Positions 16,478 to 24,476 of a stretch of 35,157 nt of DNA are shown one piece after another; position 1 is the stretch's first letter, and each line of letters opens with the position of its first letter. Made by a program: the position numbers and the translations under genes. Location: contig JAMPAG010000002.1 of the NCBI GenBank assembly GCA_023667365.1, positions 124,653-159,809 on the forward strand, written 5' to 3'. Source of the DNA: a bacterium (GTDB lineage Bacteria; Bacillota; Clostridia; Lachnospirales; Lachnospiraceae). The notes under the pieces were generated by a model. That model saw nothing but the letters and a program-made list of their open reading frames with translations. It was not told the DNA's origin and made no database searches.

Positions 16478-16972
16478 ATGAAACAGAGCGGACAGCAGGA
16501 GATTATGGCGCAGGAGGCGGCAGGGCAGGAGAGCATGGCGCAGGAGCCGGCGGAGCAGAAGAGCATGGCGCCGGAGGCGGCAGGGCAGGAGAGTACGGCG
16601 CAGGAGCCGGCGGAGCAGAAGAACATGATGCCGGAGGCGGCAGGGCAGGAGAGTACGGCGCCGGAGGCGGCAGGGCAGAAGAGCATGGCGCCGGGAACCG
16701 GAAATGCAGAATCGGTGCCGATGGAGGAACTGGAGGCGGAACGCGCGGCAGGCGTATATGAGAAAGATGAAAGCGGGCAGGAACGCGCGGCAGAGGACGT
16801 ATGCAGGGATGATGAGCAGGCGTTTTGCCAAAACAATCGCGGCATGGGAACGGTGGAGATCATTTTGATCATTGTTGTGTTGGTCGGTCTTGTCATTATC
16901 TTTAAGGACCAGATCACGCAGATCGTCAATTCTCTGTTCGGAAAGATCACACAGCAGACAGGAGGAATCTGA
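16478..16972 (+). CDS. Flp1-like pilin with repeat-rich N-terminal extension
   Basis: The last 45 of 164 residues match the Flp1-like pilin core: GMGTVEIILIIVVLVGLV, a Glu at the expected fifth position after the Gly, then IIFKDQITQIVNSLF. In Tad systems this helix makes the pilus shaft after cleavage by the prepilin peptidase. The start at 16478 has AAAGGAG exactly 7 bases upstream, much the best site; alternatives are GTG 16289, ATG 16403 and ATG 16721 (83 residues), all with weaker sites. The chosen start gives a leader of about 120 residues containing 30-bp repeats, far longer than a class IV leader. Either the pilin keeps a long cytosolic tail, or translation starts near 16721. Bases 16254-16477 hold no convincing gene. 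The stop overlaps the next start by one base (TGATG). Confidence 0.75.
   Translation: MKQSGQQEIMAQEAAGQESMAQEPAEQKSMAPEAAGQESTAQEPAEQKNMMPEAAGQESTAPEAAGQKSMAPGTGNAESVPMEELEAERAAGVYEKDESGQERAAEDVCRDDEQAFCQNNRGMGTVEIILIIVVLVGLVIIFKDQITQIVNSLFGKITQQTGGI
16502..16700 (+). repeat. 30-bp tandem repeat in the pilin leader
   Basis: About 6.6 copies of a 30-base unit encode alternating decapeptides such as MAQEPAEQKS and MAPEAAGQES. Alternate units match best, so the array can also be seen as a 60-base higher-order repeat. The near-identity of copies suggests recent expansion; the triplet period preserves the frame. Confidence 0.92.
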
Positions 16973-18405
16973 TGCGGCGGGGCGGTATTACGGTTTTCCT
17001 TACATCCATGCTGCTGTTGTTTGTGACACTAGTGTCGGCGTGTGTGGAAGCAGTACGGTTTTATGCGGTCGGGGTGGAAGCGGAATGCGCGGTCTCCATG
17101 GGAATGGATTCTGTTTTTGCGGAGTATCACAGAGGACTTTTGGAGCAATATGATCTGTTTTTTATTGATTCCTCCTATGGAGCGGAGCAGCCGTCCTACC
17201 ATTACACGGAAGCGCATTTGTGGGATTATATAGCGGCAAATCTTTCCGCGGCGGATGTTCCCGTATGGAACGGCAGAGATTTTTTGGACATGCATTTAGA
17301 GGGCGTATCCGTCGTACAGGCGGCGCTTGCGACAGACGGATGCGGCAGGGACGTAAAGTATCAGGCGGTCTCCTATATGAGGGAACGGGTGGGGATCGGG
17401 CTGATCGAAGAAGTGCAGGCGCAGATGGATACCGTGCGGGGAAACGGGCTGGATGTGCGTGACGTGGAACAAGAGGCCGCACAGGTACAGGCGCAGATCG
17501 ACGGCACGCCCCTTCCGGAGCAGCAGCTTGAGGATGGCAGTTTTGTGGAAGTGAGCGTGGACAATCCGGCTGACAGCGTGAACAGCGGACGGTTCCGGGG
17601 AATTCTGTATTTGGTCGCAGATCAGGAGAGCCTGTCGGATCAGGCGGTGAATCCTGACAACTATGTCAGTCATCGTACACTGAATACAGGGACGGGTGCA
17701 GCGTGCGGGGATACGGCATTTTCGGTTGTGGATGAAGTGCTTTTTGGGGAATATCTGATAGAAAAGTGCGGCAATTACAGGAAACCGTCCGCCGCCGGTG
17801 CGCTTCAATATGAGCTGGAATATATTCTTGCGGGAAAGAGCAGCGACATAGAAAATCTGCGATGGGTGGCGGGCAGACTCATTCTTTTGCGTGAGGCGGC
17901 AAATGCGGCGTATCTTTATTCCGACAGTACAAAGGTGTCGGAGGCGGATGTGATGGCGTGGGGACTGGCGATCGTGTCGCTAAAGCCGGATCTGCAGCCG
18001 CTCATCAAGAATTCCATTCTCCTGGCATGGGCATATGCAGAGAGTGTGTCGGACGTCAGGCGGCTCTTTTCGGGAGAGCGCGTTCCCCTGCTGAAAAGCA
18101 GGGAAACCTGGCATCTGTCTTTGGAGCATATGTTGGATTATGTAACGCATTTGGGGGAGACGGGAGAGGAGCAGGAGGGGCTTGATTATGAGGCATACCT
18201 GCGTCTGCTTCTGCTGCTGGAGCAAACGGACACGAAGACGATGCGCTGTATGGATGTGATAGAAATGAATATGCGGAAGCTTGAAGGAAGCGAGTCGTTC
18301 CGGATGGACGGCTGTATCGACGCCATGTGCGTTGAGGTGAGCGTCAGCGGCGGATTCGGCGAGTATTTTAATCTGGCGGCGCAGTATTGCTATTTGGACA
18401 GATAG
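16972..18405 (+). CDS. DUF5702-like Tad-locus membrane-anchored protein
   Basis: The protein fits, from memory, the DUF5702 proteins found in Lachnospiraceae Tad loci. The 477 residues start with a single N-terminal membrane helix (about 6-29, GGITVFLTSMLLLFVTLVSA) reminiscent of pseudopilin-like TadE/TadG anchors. A large extracytoplasmic domain follows, including EYHRGLLEQYDLFFIDSSYG and a helical C-terminal half. No enzymatic motif is visible. ATG 16972 overlaps the pilin stop by one base, and GGAGG lies 7 bases upstream, so it is tightly coupled to the pilin gene. A minor pilin, tip or surface-exposed assembly factor is likely, by position only. Confidence 0.75.
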   Translation: MRRGGITVFLTSMLLLFVTLVSACVEAVRFYAVGVEAECAVSMGMDSVFAEYHRGLLEQYDLFFIDSSYGAEQPSYHYTEAHLWDYIAANLSAADVPVWNGRDFLDMHLEGVSVVQAALATDGCGRDVKYQAVSYMRERVGIGLIEEVQAQMDTVRGNGLDVRDVEQEAAQVQAQIDGTPLPEQQLEDGSFVEVSVDNPADSVNSGRFRGILYLVADQESLSDQAVNPDNYVSHRTLNTGTGAACGDTAFSVVDEVLFGEYLIEKCGNYRKPSAAGALQYELEYILAGKSSDIENLRWVAGRLILLREAANAAYLYSDSTKVSEADVMAWGLAIVSLKPDLQPLIKNSILLAWAYAESVSDVRRLFSGERVPLLKSRETWHLSLEHMLDYVTHLGETGEEQEGLDYEAYLRLLLLLEQTDTKTMRCMDVIEMNMRKLEGSESFRMDGCIDAMCVEVSVSGGFGEYFNLAAQYCYLDR

Positions 18406-18422
18406 GATGGAGGTGTTGTGCG

Positions 18423-19520
18423 ATGCCCTTTTTACCGGAGCGGAAACGAAACTGCAAACTAAGCCAAAAAAGGATCAGCTCTCTTCGGGTACATCACGCA
18501 AAGGCGCGTAGTACATTCTCTCACAAACAAGATGACGGACGAAGCGATGTGGGCGCCCGTCCGTATCGGATCGACCCCCAAAAACGATTCCGTATAAAAA
18601 AACGTTTCGGAAAAAGGGTGTCGCACAATACCTCTGACTACAGTGGAAAGGAAATGCCGCGGTCCGGGTCCGGCTGCGGCGGAAAGGAAATATCGTGGTC
18701 TGGACTTGTTTGCGGTGGAAAACGACGAGCTTCCATGACGCTTGAGGCGGCGATGGTACTGCCGTTGTTTTTATTCATGATCCTCAATCTGTTTGCGGCG
18801 GTCAACGACATGGCGCTTCATGTGAGGATGCAGGCGGCGATGCATCAGACAGGTCTTGTGCTCGCGCGGTATGCCTATGCTTATGAACGGGTGAAGGAGG
18901 GATTTCCGCTGCCGGAATCCGAGCTGGCGGACGTTGTTTTTTCGCAGACGTATATCAGGGAGAAAGTGGAAGATGCCGTCGGAAAAAATGACATTGCACG
19001 CATGGGCGTACATGGCGGCGCAGAAGGCGTATCTTTTTTACAGTCCGAGGTACTGGATGGGGATATGGTCACATTGATTGCGGACTATCGGATGGATGCA
19101 TTGTTTTTGCCGGAGGAGATTGCGTCGTTTCGAATGGTCAACAGAGTATGCCTGCGCAAGTGGACCGGTTATGACAATGCGGCGGGTGCGGGAGAGACGG
19201 ATGCGGTTTCGCAGATAGTGTATGTTACGGAGTACGGCGAGGTGTACCACCATTCGCGGAATTGTTACCATTTGAATGTGGCGATCAGGCAGACAAGCAT
19301 GGAGAGGCTTCCGGAAGAACGAAATCACAGCGGCGGCGGATATACGGCGTGCGAGCTATGCGGCGATCGCAGGCAGAGCGGCGTGTTCTATGTATCGGAG
19401 GATGGAGAGCGCTATCATACAACTGCGGCGTGCAGCGGACTGCGCAGGACGGTCATGGCGATCCCGTTATCAGAGGTCGGCGCGAGGTCGCCGTGTCATC
19501 ACTGCGGCGGTCTGGGATAG
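18423..19520 (+). CDS. TadE-like minor pilin with two C-terminal Cys/His (Ada-type) modules
   Basis: The TadE-like helix is at about 105-130 (SMTLEAAMVLPLFLFMIL), the class of minor pseudopilins in Tad systems. It is preceded by about 104 basic, disordered residues. ATG 18423 is chosen from GGAGG 9 bases upstream; an internal ATG at 18735, right at the TadE motif, lacks a ribosome binding site. The C-terminus carries two related modules of the form Y-x-GE-x-YH...C...CxxC: one with GEVYHHSRNCYHLN (Cys near 281) and CELC (about 310-313), the other with GERYHTTAACSGL (Cys near 336) and CHHC (about 358-361). They resemble small Ada-like zinc-binding modules seen in Firmicutes exoproteins. Metal binding is inferred. 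A 41-bp repeat follows. Confidence 0.78.
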   Translation: MPFLPERKRNCKLSQKRISSLRVHHAKARSTFSHKQDDGRSDVGARPYRIDPQKRFRIKKRFGKRVSHNTSDYSGKEMPRSGSGCGGKEISWSGLVCGGKRRASMTLEAAMVLPLFLFMILNLFAAVNDMALHVRMQAAMHQTGLVLARYAYAYERVKEGFPLPESELADVVFSQTYIREKVEDAVGKNDIARMGVHGGAEGVSFLQSEVLDGDMVTLIADYRMDALFLPEEIASFRMVNRVCLRKWTGYDNAAGAGETDAVSQIVYVTEYGEVYHHSRNCYHLNVAIRQTSMERLPEERNHSGGGYTACELCGDRRQSGVFYVSEDGERYHTTAACSGLRRTVMAIPLSEVGARSPCHHCGGLG

Positions 19521-19546
19521 AAAAAGGAGACGAGGAAGCGGGGACC

Positions 19547-19647
19547 GTGAACGGAACAGCGGTAGAAAGTGGGCGCAATGGAAAGCCGTGAACGGAACAG
19601 CGGTAGAAAGTGGGCGCAGCGGAAAGCTGTGAACGGAACAGCGGTGG
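19547..19647 (+). repeat. 41-bp intergenic tandem repeat before the prepilin peptidase gene
   Basis: GTGAACGGAACAGCGGT recurs at 19547, 19588 and 19629, each 41 bases apart, about 2.5 copies with few differences. The period is not a multiple of three and the copies lie between two genes, so the stretch is probably non-coding. It may affect mRNA structure or spacing within the Tad operon. Confidence 0.88.
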
Positions 19648-19701
19648 AAAAAATGAGGCGGCAATGGAACGGCGGGGAAGAAAGCGGCGGGGCGGTAAGT
19701 G

Positions 19702-20199
19702 ATGCAGAACGGAGTATGGTTGATAGCGGGAGGATTTTTATCCTATTGCGCGTACAGTGACTTACGGTGCGGGATGATTTCTGTAAAAAGCTGTCTGCTG
19801 GCAGCGGGAGCGGGCATGGCGGCAGGCATGATGGCAGGAGGGAGCGCAGCCTGGGCAGCGTGCGCAAGGGGGCTGATTCCGGGATTGATCGTGATGGGGC
19901 TTGCCATCGGGAGCGGGGAGGAGATTGGAAAAGGCGATGCATGGATCGTGATGGCGCTTGGTGCATTAGTGGGGGCGGGACGTTGCATCAGCCTGTTTCT
20001 GACAGCGCTGCTTGTTTCTTTTCCGTTTGGCGCGGTATGGCGTTTGTCGCGCAGGTACCTGCATAGGCGGGGATGTTTGTCCCGCGGTCAACAGGAGCAG
20101 CGCTGGCAGGAGCGGCATCAGCAGGAACGGTGGATTCCGTTTGCGCCGAGCCTGCTGCTTGCCTATGTGCTGTTGTCGCTTGTCAGGTGGGGAGTGTAG
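19702..20199 (+). CDS. A24-family prepilin peptidase (TadV/CpaA-like)
   Basis: This aspartic membrane protease cleaves (and may N-methylate) class IV prepilins, here the likely Flp1 and TadE-like substrates. The 165 residues are mostly membrane helices. The two catalytic aspartates are visible in YSDLRCGMI (about 18-26) and in the GKGDAWI motif near 79. A hydrophilic loop (about 115-140, RRYLHRRGCLSRGQQEQ) separates the last helix. The length is typical for TadV-type enzymes without the N-terminal methylase domain. ATG 19702 is taken; a GTG directly before it is the alternative, and the ribosome binding site is weak (GGGGCGG). The gene sits between two TadE-like genes. Confidence 0.88.
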   Translation: MQNGVWLIAGGFLSYCAYSDLRCGMISVKSCLLAAGAGMAAGMMAGGSAAWAACARGLIPGLIVMGLAIGSGEEIGKGDAWIVMALGALVGAGRCISLFLTALLVSFPFGAVWRLSRRYLHRRGCLSRGQQEQRWQERHQQERWIPFAPSLLLAYVLLSLVRWGV

Positions 20200-20205
20200 A
20201 AGGCG

Positions 20206-20754
20206 ATGTGTATGAGTAGATTTCGGAAGGATGCACGGGGAAGTGCGACGGTGGAAATGGCAGTATTGATGCCGATGATCCTGATCTTAATGATATTACT
20301 TATTTATATGGCACTGTACTTATATGACAGGAGCGTTCTCTACGGGGACGCGTATCTTGCCGCACTGCGCGCGTCTGCGCTTACGGGGCAGACAAGCGAT
20401 GAGGTCTATGTCAGGGCGGATACGGAGTTTACCGGTCTGCAGGAGGGACAGCTGATTGCCATATCGGAAATATCGCGGGAACTTACAGTCGATGCGGACG
20501 GTGTGCGGATCGCATATGGCGGCGGGGTTGTTGTGCCCGTGATGGCGGAAAGCAGGATTTTTACACAATGGGAGAGTTATTCCTTTTCGGGGGAAGCCTA
20601 TGCGGCAAGGCATCGGCCGGTAACGTTCATCCGGCGCTGCAGGGTTTTGGAAAAACTGCTTGGGGGAGACGAGGGAAATGTCCAGCCGTCAACGGGAGAT
20701 GGCGAAAACGCGCAGACATCGGTGGAAGAAGCGGAGCAGCAGGTCAGGGAATAG
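20206..20754 (+). CDS. TadE-like minor pilin
   Basis: A typical TadE start: basic N-terminus (MCMSRFRKDARG), then GSATVEMAVLMPMILILMIL with the Glu that follows the cleavage-type site, a single membrane helix (about 15-40), and an extracytoplasmic domain. The 182-residue length fits TadE/TadF. The C-terminal 40 residues are Gln/Glu/Ser-rich and probably disordered. GGGGAG about 10 bases before ATG 20206 serves as ribosome binding site; ATG 20212 is an alternative. It begins 6 bases after the peptidase stop. With the 18423 gene it gives this locus two TadE-like proteins. Confidence 0.82.
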   Translation: MCMSRFRKDARGSATVEMAVLMPMILILMILLIYMALYLYDRSVLYGDAYLAALRASALTGQTSDEVYVRADTEFTGLQEGQLIAISEISRELTVDADGVRIAYGGGVVVPVMAESRIFTQWESYSFSGEAYAARHRPVTFIRRCRVLEKLLGGDEGNVQPSTGDGENAQTSVEEAEQQVRE

Positions 20755-20891
20755 AGCGTGGGCGAACGGGAGGAACTAAGCGGCACGGACTAAGCGGCGC
20801 GGGTGAACGGAAGGGACAGAAGGGCACGGACGAGGCGGTACGAGTGGTATGGACAAGAGTCGTCCGGATAACAGAAAGGACAGGAAAGAGG

Positions 20892-21974
20892 ATGGAATCG
20901 GGTATCATGGAAGTAGAATGGCTGAAAGAGACGGGAGAAGAAGGGCCGGAACAGGGAAAGAATATGGCTGAAAACGAAGTAGAATCGAGGGCGGCGGAAC
21001 ACGGAGAAGAATTGGAGAGGAGCAAGAAGGCAACGGAATGCGGGGCAGAAGCGGAGGGACAGACAGAATTGCCGGAAGAAACGGGATTCACACAGGTGCG
21101 CGAGGGCGGGCGCACCTATCTACGCTGTGTCTGTGAGTCTTTTGGCGGCGATGAGGAAGCGATGCTTGCGGATAATCAGATGGAGGGATTATTAAACGTC
21201 GCAAAAAAATGTGTAAACGGTCAGACGCAGCTTTCTTATGACATAACGGGAAAACAGTCGTTGTCGGGCTGTTATGAGAAAAAAGCGATTGCGTATAGCG
21301 AGCTGTGCGCGATGCTGTTGTCGGTTCACGACTGCTTAAACCGGATGGAAGAATATCTGCTTTCGGAGGGGAGTCTGGTATTCAGCCCGGAACATGTATA
21401 TAAGAATCTGACGGGCGGACAGTTGTATTTTGTCTATCTTCCCGCATTGCGCGACGGGTTTGCGGAACATATCAGGGAGTTCGCTTCCTTTTTGATGGAG
21501 CATGTGGAATATGAAGATGAGCGGGCAGTGGCGCTTGCAGGGCAGTTTTATCAATATACGGAGGCGGAAAATTTCAGCCTGACCGTATTTCTTGAGGAAA
21601 ATCGGGCGTATTTTGAGGGGACGGAAGTGCAAAAAGAGGAGGATGGGCAGGCGGATAATCAAAGCGGTCAGGAATGGCGGATGCAGGGAGAGAATAAAGA
21701 CGGAAACGCGGCGGCATGGCGGCAGGAGGGGCAGGATAGCGGGAAACGCCCGGTGTTGATTGGTCTGGCCGCGGCGGCAATCGTCGTATTTGCAGCGTGG
21801 TCATTACCGTGGAATGCACAGACGCTCATCCCCGCCGGCATCCTTGCAGGGGCAGCGGCGGGAGTGAGCGTTTGGTATCCCGGATGGGCAAAACGGACGC
21901 TTGAAAAAAAGGAACGGGAAATATTTTTTATGGATCGTCAGTCATCGTCCGGCGATGCGCCGTCTGCGGACTGA
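20892..21974 (+). CDS. DUF6382-like protein lacking an FHA domain
   Basis: Residues about 75-245 match, from memory, DUF6382, a Lachnospiraceae domain usually joined to a membrane helix and a C-terminal FHA phosphothreonine-binding domain in Tad loci. Recognisable parts are YLRCVCES, the pattern LSYDITGKQSLSGCYEK and a FASFLMEHVEYEDE helix. Two hydrophobic segments (about 283-320) follow, then a short basic tail, and the protein ends at 360 residues with no FHA domain. ATG 20892 is chosen with AAAGGA 11 bases upstream; ATG 20907 or 20964 are possible. It is the last Tad-operon gene and overlaps the convergent LtaS-like gene by 37 bases. Confidence 0.72.
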   Translation: MESGIMEVEWLKETGEEGPEQGKNMAENEVESRAAEHGEELERSKKATECGAEAEGQTELPEETGFTQVREGGRTYLRCVCESFGGDEEAMLADNQMEGLLNVAKKCVNGQTQLSYDITGKQSLSGCYEKKAIAYSELCAMLLSVHDCLNRMEEYLLSEGSLVFSPEHVYKNLTGGQLYFVYLPALRDGFAEHIREFASFLMEHVEYEDERAVALAGQFYQYTEAENFSLTVFLEENRAYFEGTEVQKEEDGQADNQSGQEWRMQGENKDGNAAAWRQEGQDSGKRPVLIGLAAAAIVVFAAWSLPWNAQTLIPAGILAGAAAGVSVWYPGWAKRTLEKKEREIFFMDRQSSSGDAPSAD

Positions 21975-24232
21975 GCATGTACCGCAGCTGCGGGATTCTC
22001 TGAGGTCGGCGCGGCGTGCTCTTCCGCCGCCGGAGGTTCTTCTTTTTCCAAAGGAGGATGGGGCGCAGTCCAGTCCGGATCGATCTGCGGATGGTATTCG
22101 TCGGGAAGCGCGTCAAGGACATAGTGGTAAAAATCATGATTCAGAATGCCCGCCGTGTAGCTGTACAATCCGCGCACCTGCGCCCGGATGATATTCAGAT
22201 ATTCCTCATCCGGATCGGCGTGATCCGTCCACTCCGTCACCCCCGCAGTTTTGTTGTAGCGGACGCGGTCGGTGATAAAGCTGCGGTCCGAAAAGATAAC
22301 GAGCGGCGCGCTGTCCGATAAAATATCCCTGCCCGCATAAAGTCTTGCGTCGTAGGAGAAGCCAAACAGATTCAAAAGCGTGGGAAGGACGTCCATGGAG
22401 CAGGCTGGTTTTTCCACAATGACGGTTTCCATTTCGCTGTTCCAAAGAATCAGGTTATTGCGGTAAAGATCGAGCGTATTTTCCAGAGGCATTCCCGCAA
22501 GTTCTTCCAGATTCGCGATTTCCATGCCGTAAGGGTAGTGATCGGCGGAAAGGCAGATGACGGTATGTTCCAATTTGCCGGCAGCGTCTAATTCTCCGAT
22601 CAGATATTCGAGCGCGCGGTCAAGCTCGATATTGCAGGCGATATATGCCTTCCCTTCGTTGGAATAGGGCAGATCGGCGACTTCTTCTTTATGGAGGGAG
22701 GACATCCGGTTGCCGCCGAAGGTATAATACATGTGTCCGGATACGGTCATATAATATACGTGAAACCGGTCTTCCTGCAGATATTCGGGAATGGTCGCTT
22801 TCATCATATCGAGGTCGGATGCAGGCCAATAATCGGCATGTTCCATTTCAAAGACCTGACCGCCCCAGACCGATTCATCCAATTTGCCGAGTCTGCTCGC
22901 CTGCCATCGGTAACCGAGATTGGGATGGGACAGATGGCGTTTGTAGTAATCGAGCGTATTGTTGTGGTAAGCGTAGCTGTGCACGCCCTCCAGGGCAAAA
23001 AAGGACGGCAGGGAAAAGGGCATAGCGATCTCCGAGCTTCTGCGCATGGAAAACTGCTGATCGGGTATTAAGCCGGTCAGATTCGTATATTCCCCGTCGC
23101 TGGTGGAAGTATGCCATAACGGTACATAATAATCGTTAAAAACAAAGCCCGAATGAATGAGCCGGTAAAGCGTGGGTGTCAGCGTCTCATCCACCGCGTA
23201 GGGGGAAAAACCTTCCGCAGTCAAAAAAATAAGATTATAGCCCGCAAACATGCCGGTGTATTCGTTTCGACTGGTTGCGGGTATGCTCTGCATATATTCC
23301 GCGAGTTTTGTGATCTGGTCCGAATCCGCATGTTCGATCAGCGCTTCAAAGTCAACGGGAAGGACGTTCGGGGAAGTATCGGGCGTTTTTTCTGAGACGG
23401 CATTCTGCTCCGCAAGGTCAGGGTCGGAGGCTTCCGCGGTATCGGTTCCGGAAGGAAGCGGACTGCCGGAGGAGGCGGAGGCGCCGTCCGAAAGCGCAAC
23501 GTCACCGAGAGGAACGACGGCGGCGTCGCTGCCAGGGTCCGCATCTGACAGATCGGACGGATCAACCCACGCCGCGAGACTGTCGCCGCTTTCCGGAAAA
23601 ATATCGCCGCAGAGATCACGGACGACAGCGGGCATCACGCCATAGGACGCAATGACGCCGTGCGGATCAAAAAAGCCGGCATAATTTTCGTAATAGTTGG
23701 TCTGCACCCGGAATCCGCAGGCGCAGACCAGGAGAAAGGAGCATATTCCGCCGGCAAGGATACCGAGATTGCCGAGGCGTTCTTTTTTGGTGTGGCGGTC
23801 AAGGGGAAAGAGCTGCCGCTGTCTCCAACGACGTTTTTTCTGTAAAAACGCAGCAACAGCAAAGGGGACGGCCAGCAGGAGCAGCCATCCGGATGCATGC
23901 AGGATCGCGAGGAGCGCCTCACGATAGTAGTTGGTGACGGCGTCCTTAGCGCCGTCTGTCACCGCCGCCATTAGGAGGGGCCGGCGGAAAATCCGCATAT
24001 AGACAAGCTGGGCGGCAAAAAGCAAGTAAGCGAGCGTTAAAAATACATAAGAAGCCGCGCGGTTTCCTTTTTCACGGAAGCAGCCGGAGAGCAGCGTGAA
24101 GAGTCCGGCAAAGAAGATCCACAGCGGGAGGGCGAGCAGCGGGTTGACCGGTGAAAGACCCAGAGCGCCGATGTGATAGACCGTTTCCATATAAAACAGC
24201 GTACCCAGATAAAAGAAAAAAACCCGTAACAT
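21938..24232 (-). CDS. LTA synthase-like sulfatase-fold membrane protein
   Basis: The protein resembles the LtaS family, which moves glycerol phosphate from phosphatidylglycerol to growing wall polymers outside the membrane. Four or five membrane helices occupy about residues 1-190, an Asp/Ser/Pro-rich linker about 220-305, and the sulfatase-type domain 320-690. Expected residues are present: NLIFLTAEGFSP (metal Glu near 338), HTSTSDGEYTNLTG with the likely catalytic Thr near 375, and SADHYPYG near 564. A charged Pro/Ala-rich tail of about 75 residues follows. I chose the ATG at 24232 because AAAAAGGAAGC precedes it; an ATG at 24277 lies in AT-rich promoter-like DNA without such a site. The substrate polymer cannot be told from sequence. 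Confidence 0.83.
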   Translation of the reverse strand: MLRVFFFYLGTLFYMETVYHIGALGLSPVNPLLALPLWIFFAGLFTLLSGCFREKGNRAASYVFLTLAYLLFAAQLVYMRIFRRPLLMAAVTDGAKDAVTNYYREALLAILHASGWLLLLAVPFAVAAFLQKKRRWRQRQLFPLDRHTKKERLGNLGILAGGICSFLLVCACGFRVQTNYYENYAGFFDPHGVIASYGVMPAVVRDLCGDIFPESGDSLAAWVDPSDLSDADPGSDAAVVPLGDVALSDGASASSGSPLPSGTDTAEASDPDLAEQNAVSEKTPDTSPNVLPVDFEALIEHADSDQITKLAEYMQSIPATSRNEYTGMFAGYNLIFLTAEGFSPYAVDETLTPTLYRLIHSGFVFNDYYVPLWHTSTSDGEYTNLTGLIPDQQFSMRRSSEIAMPFSLPSFFALEGVHSYAYHNNTLDYYKRHLSHPNLGYRWQASRLGKLDESVWGGQVFEMEHADYWPASDLDMMKATIPEYLQEDRFHVYYMTVSGHMYYTFGGNRMSSLHKEEVADLPYSNEGKAYIACNIELDRALEYLIGELDAAGKLEHTVICLSADHYPYGMEIANLEELAGMPLENTLDLYRNNLILWNSEMETVIVEKPACSMDVLPTLLNLFGFSYDARLYAGRDILSDSAPLVIFSDRSFITDRVRYNKTAGVTEWTDHADPDEEYLNIIRAQVRGLYSYTAGILNHDFYHYVLDALPDEYHPQIDPDWTAPHPPLEKEEPPAAEEHAAPTSENPAAAVHAQSADGASPDDD

Positions 24233-24406
24233 GATCCTGTGCTTCCTTTTTACTTTATTGTATGCACATATTATCATAGTTCGACAAAAAAAGGGGAAAT
24301 GTTACACATTTTAACACAAGATTCATGATGTCTTTATATATGAACAAAAATCGTCCGAAAAAGTACATGGAAAGTGCGCCGGTATGAAACAATTTCTTCA
24401 TAATAT

Positions 24407-24435
24407 TTGACACCTATCCATTAAAATGCTACGCT
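24407..24435 (+). promoter_or_regulatory. Candidate promoter for the rhomboid gene
   Basis: A perfect TTGACA (24407-24412) is followed after 17 bases by TACGCT (24430-24435), a weak -10. It would make the ATG at 24426 part of the promoter and supports a start at 24477. Confidence 0.4.
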
Positions 24436-24476
24436 TATATCACGGTTCTTTTGGAAAGCGTGGGGTAGAAAAACGG

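Noticed and set aside
16502..16700. CRISPR-like array
   Set aside because: The 30-bp units are contiguous and coding with no unique spacers; the other tandem arrays (14 and 41 bp) also lack spacers.
19262..19632. Two overlapping plus-strand frames covering the end of the TadE-like gene and the 41-bp repeat
   Set aside because: They are shifted readings of the TadE-like gene and repeat, with no ribosome binding sites and Arg/Gly-rich content.
24233..24277. Earlier start of the LtaS-like gene at 24277
   Set aside because: The ATG lies in AT-rich, promoter-like DNA without a ribosome binding site, while AAAAAGGAAGC precedes the ATG at 24232.
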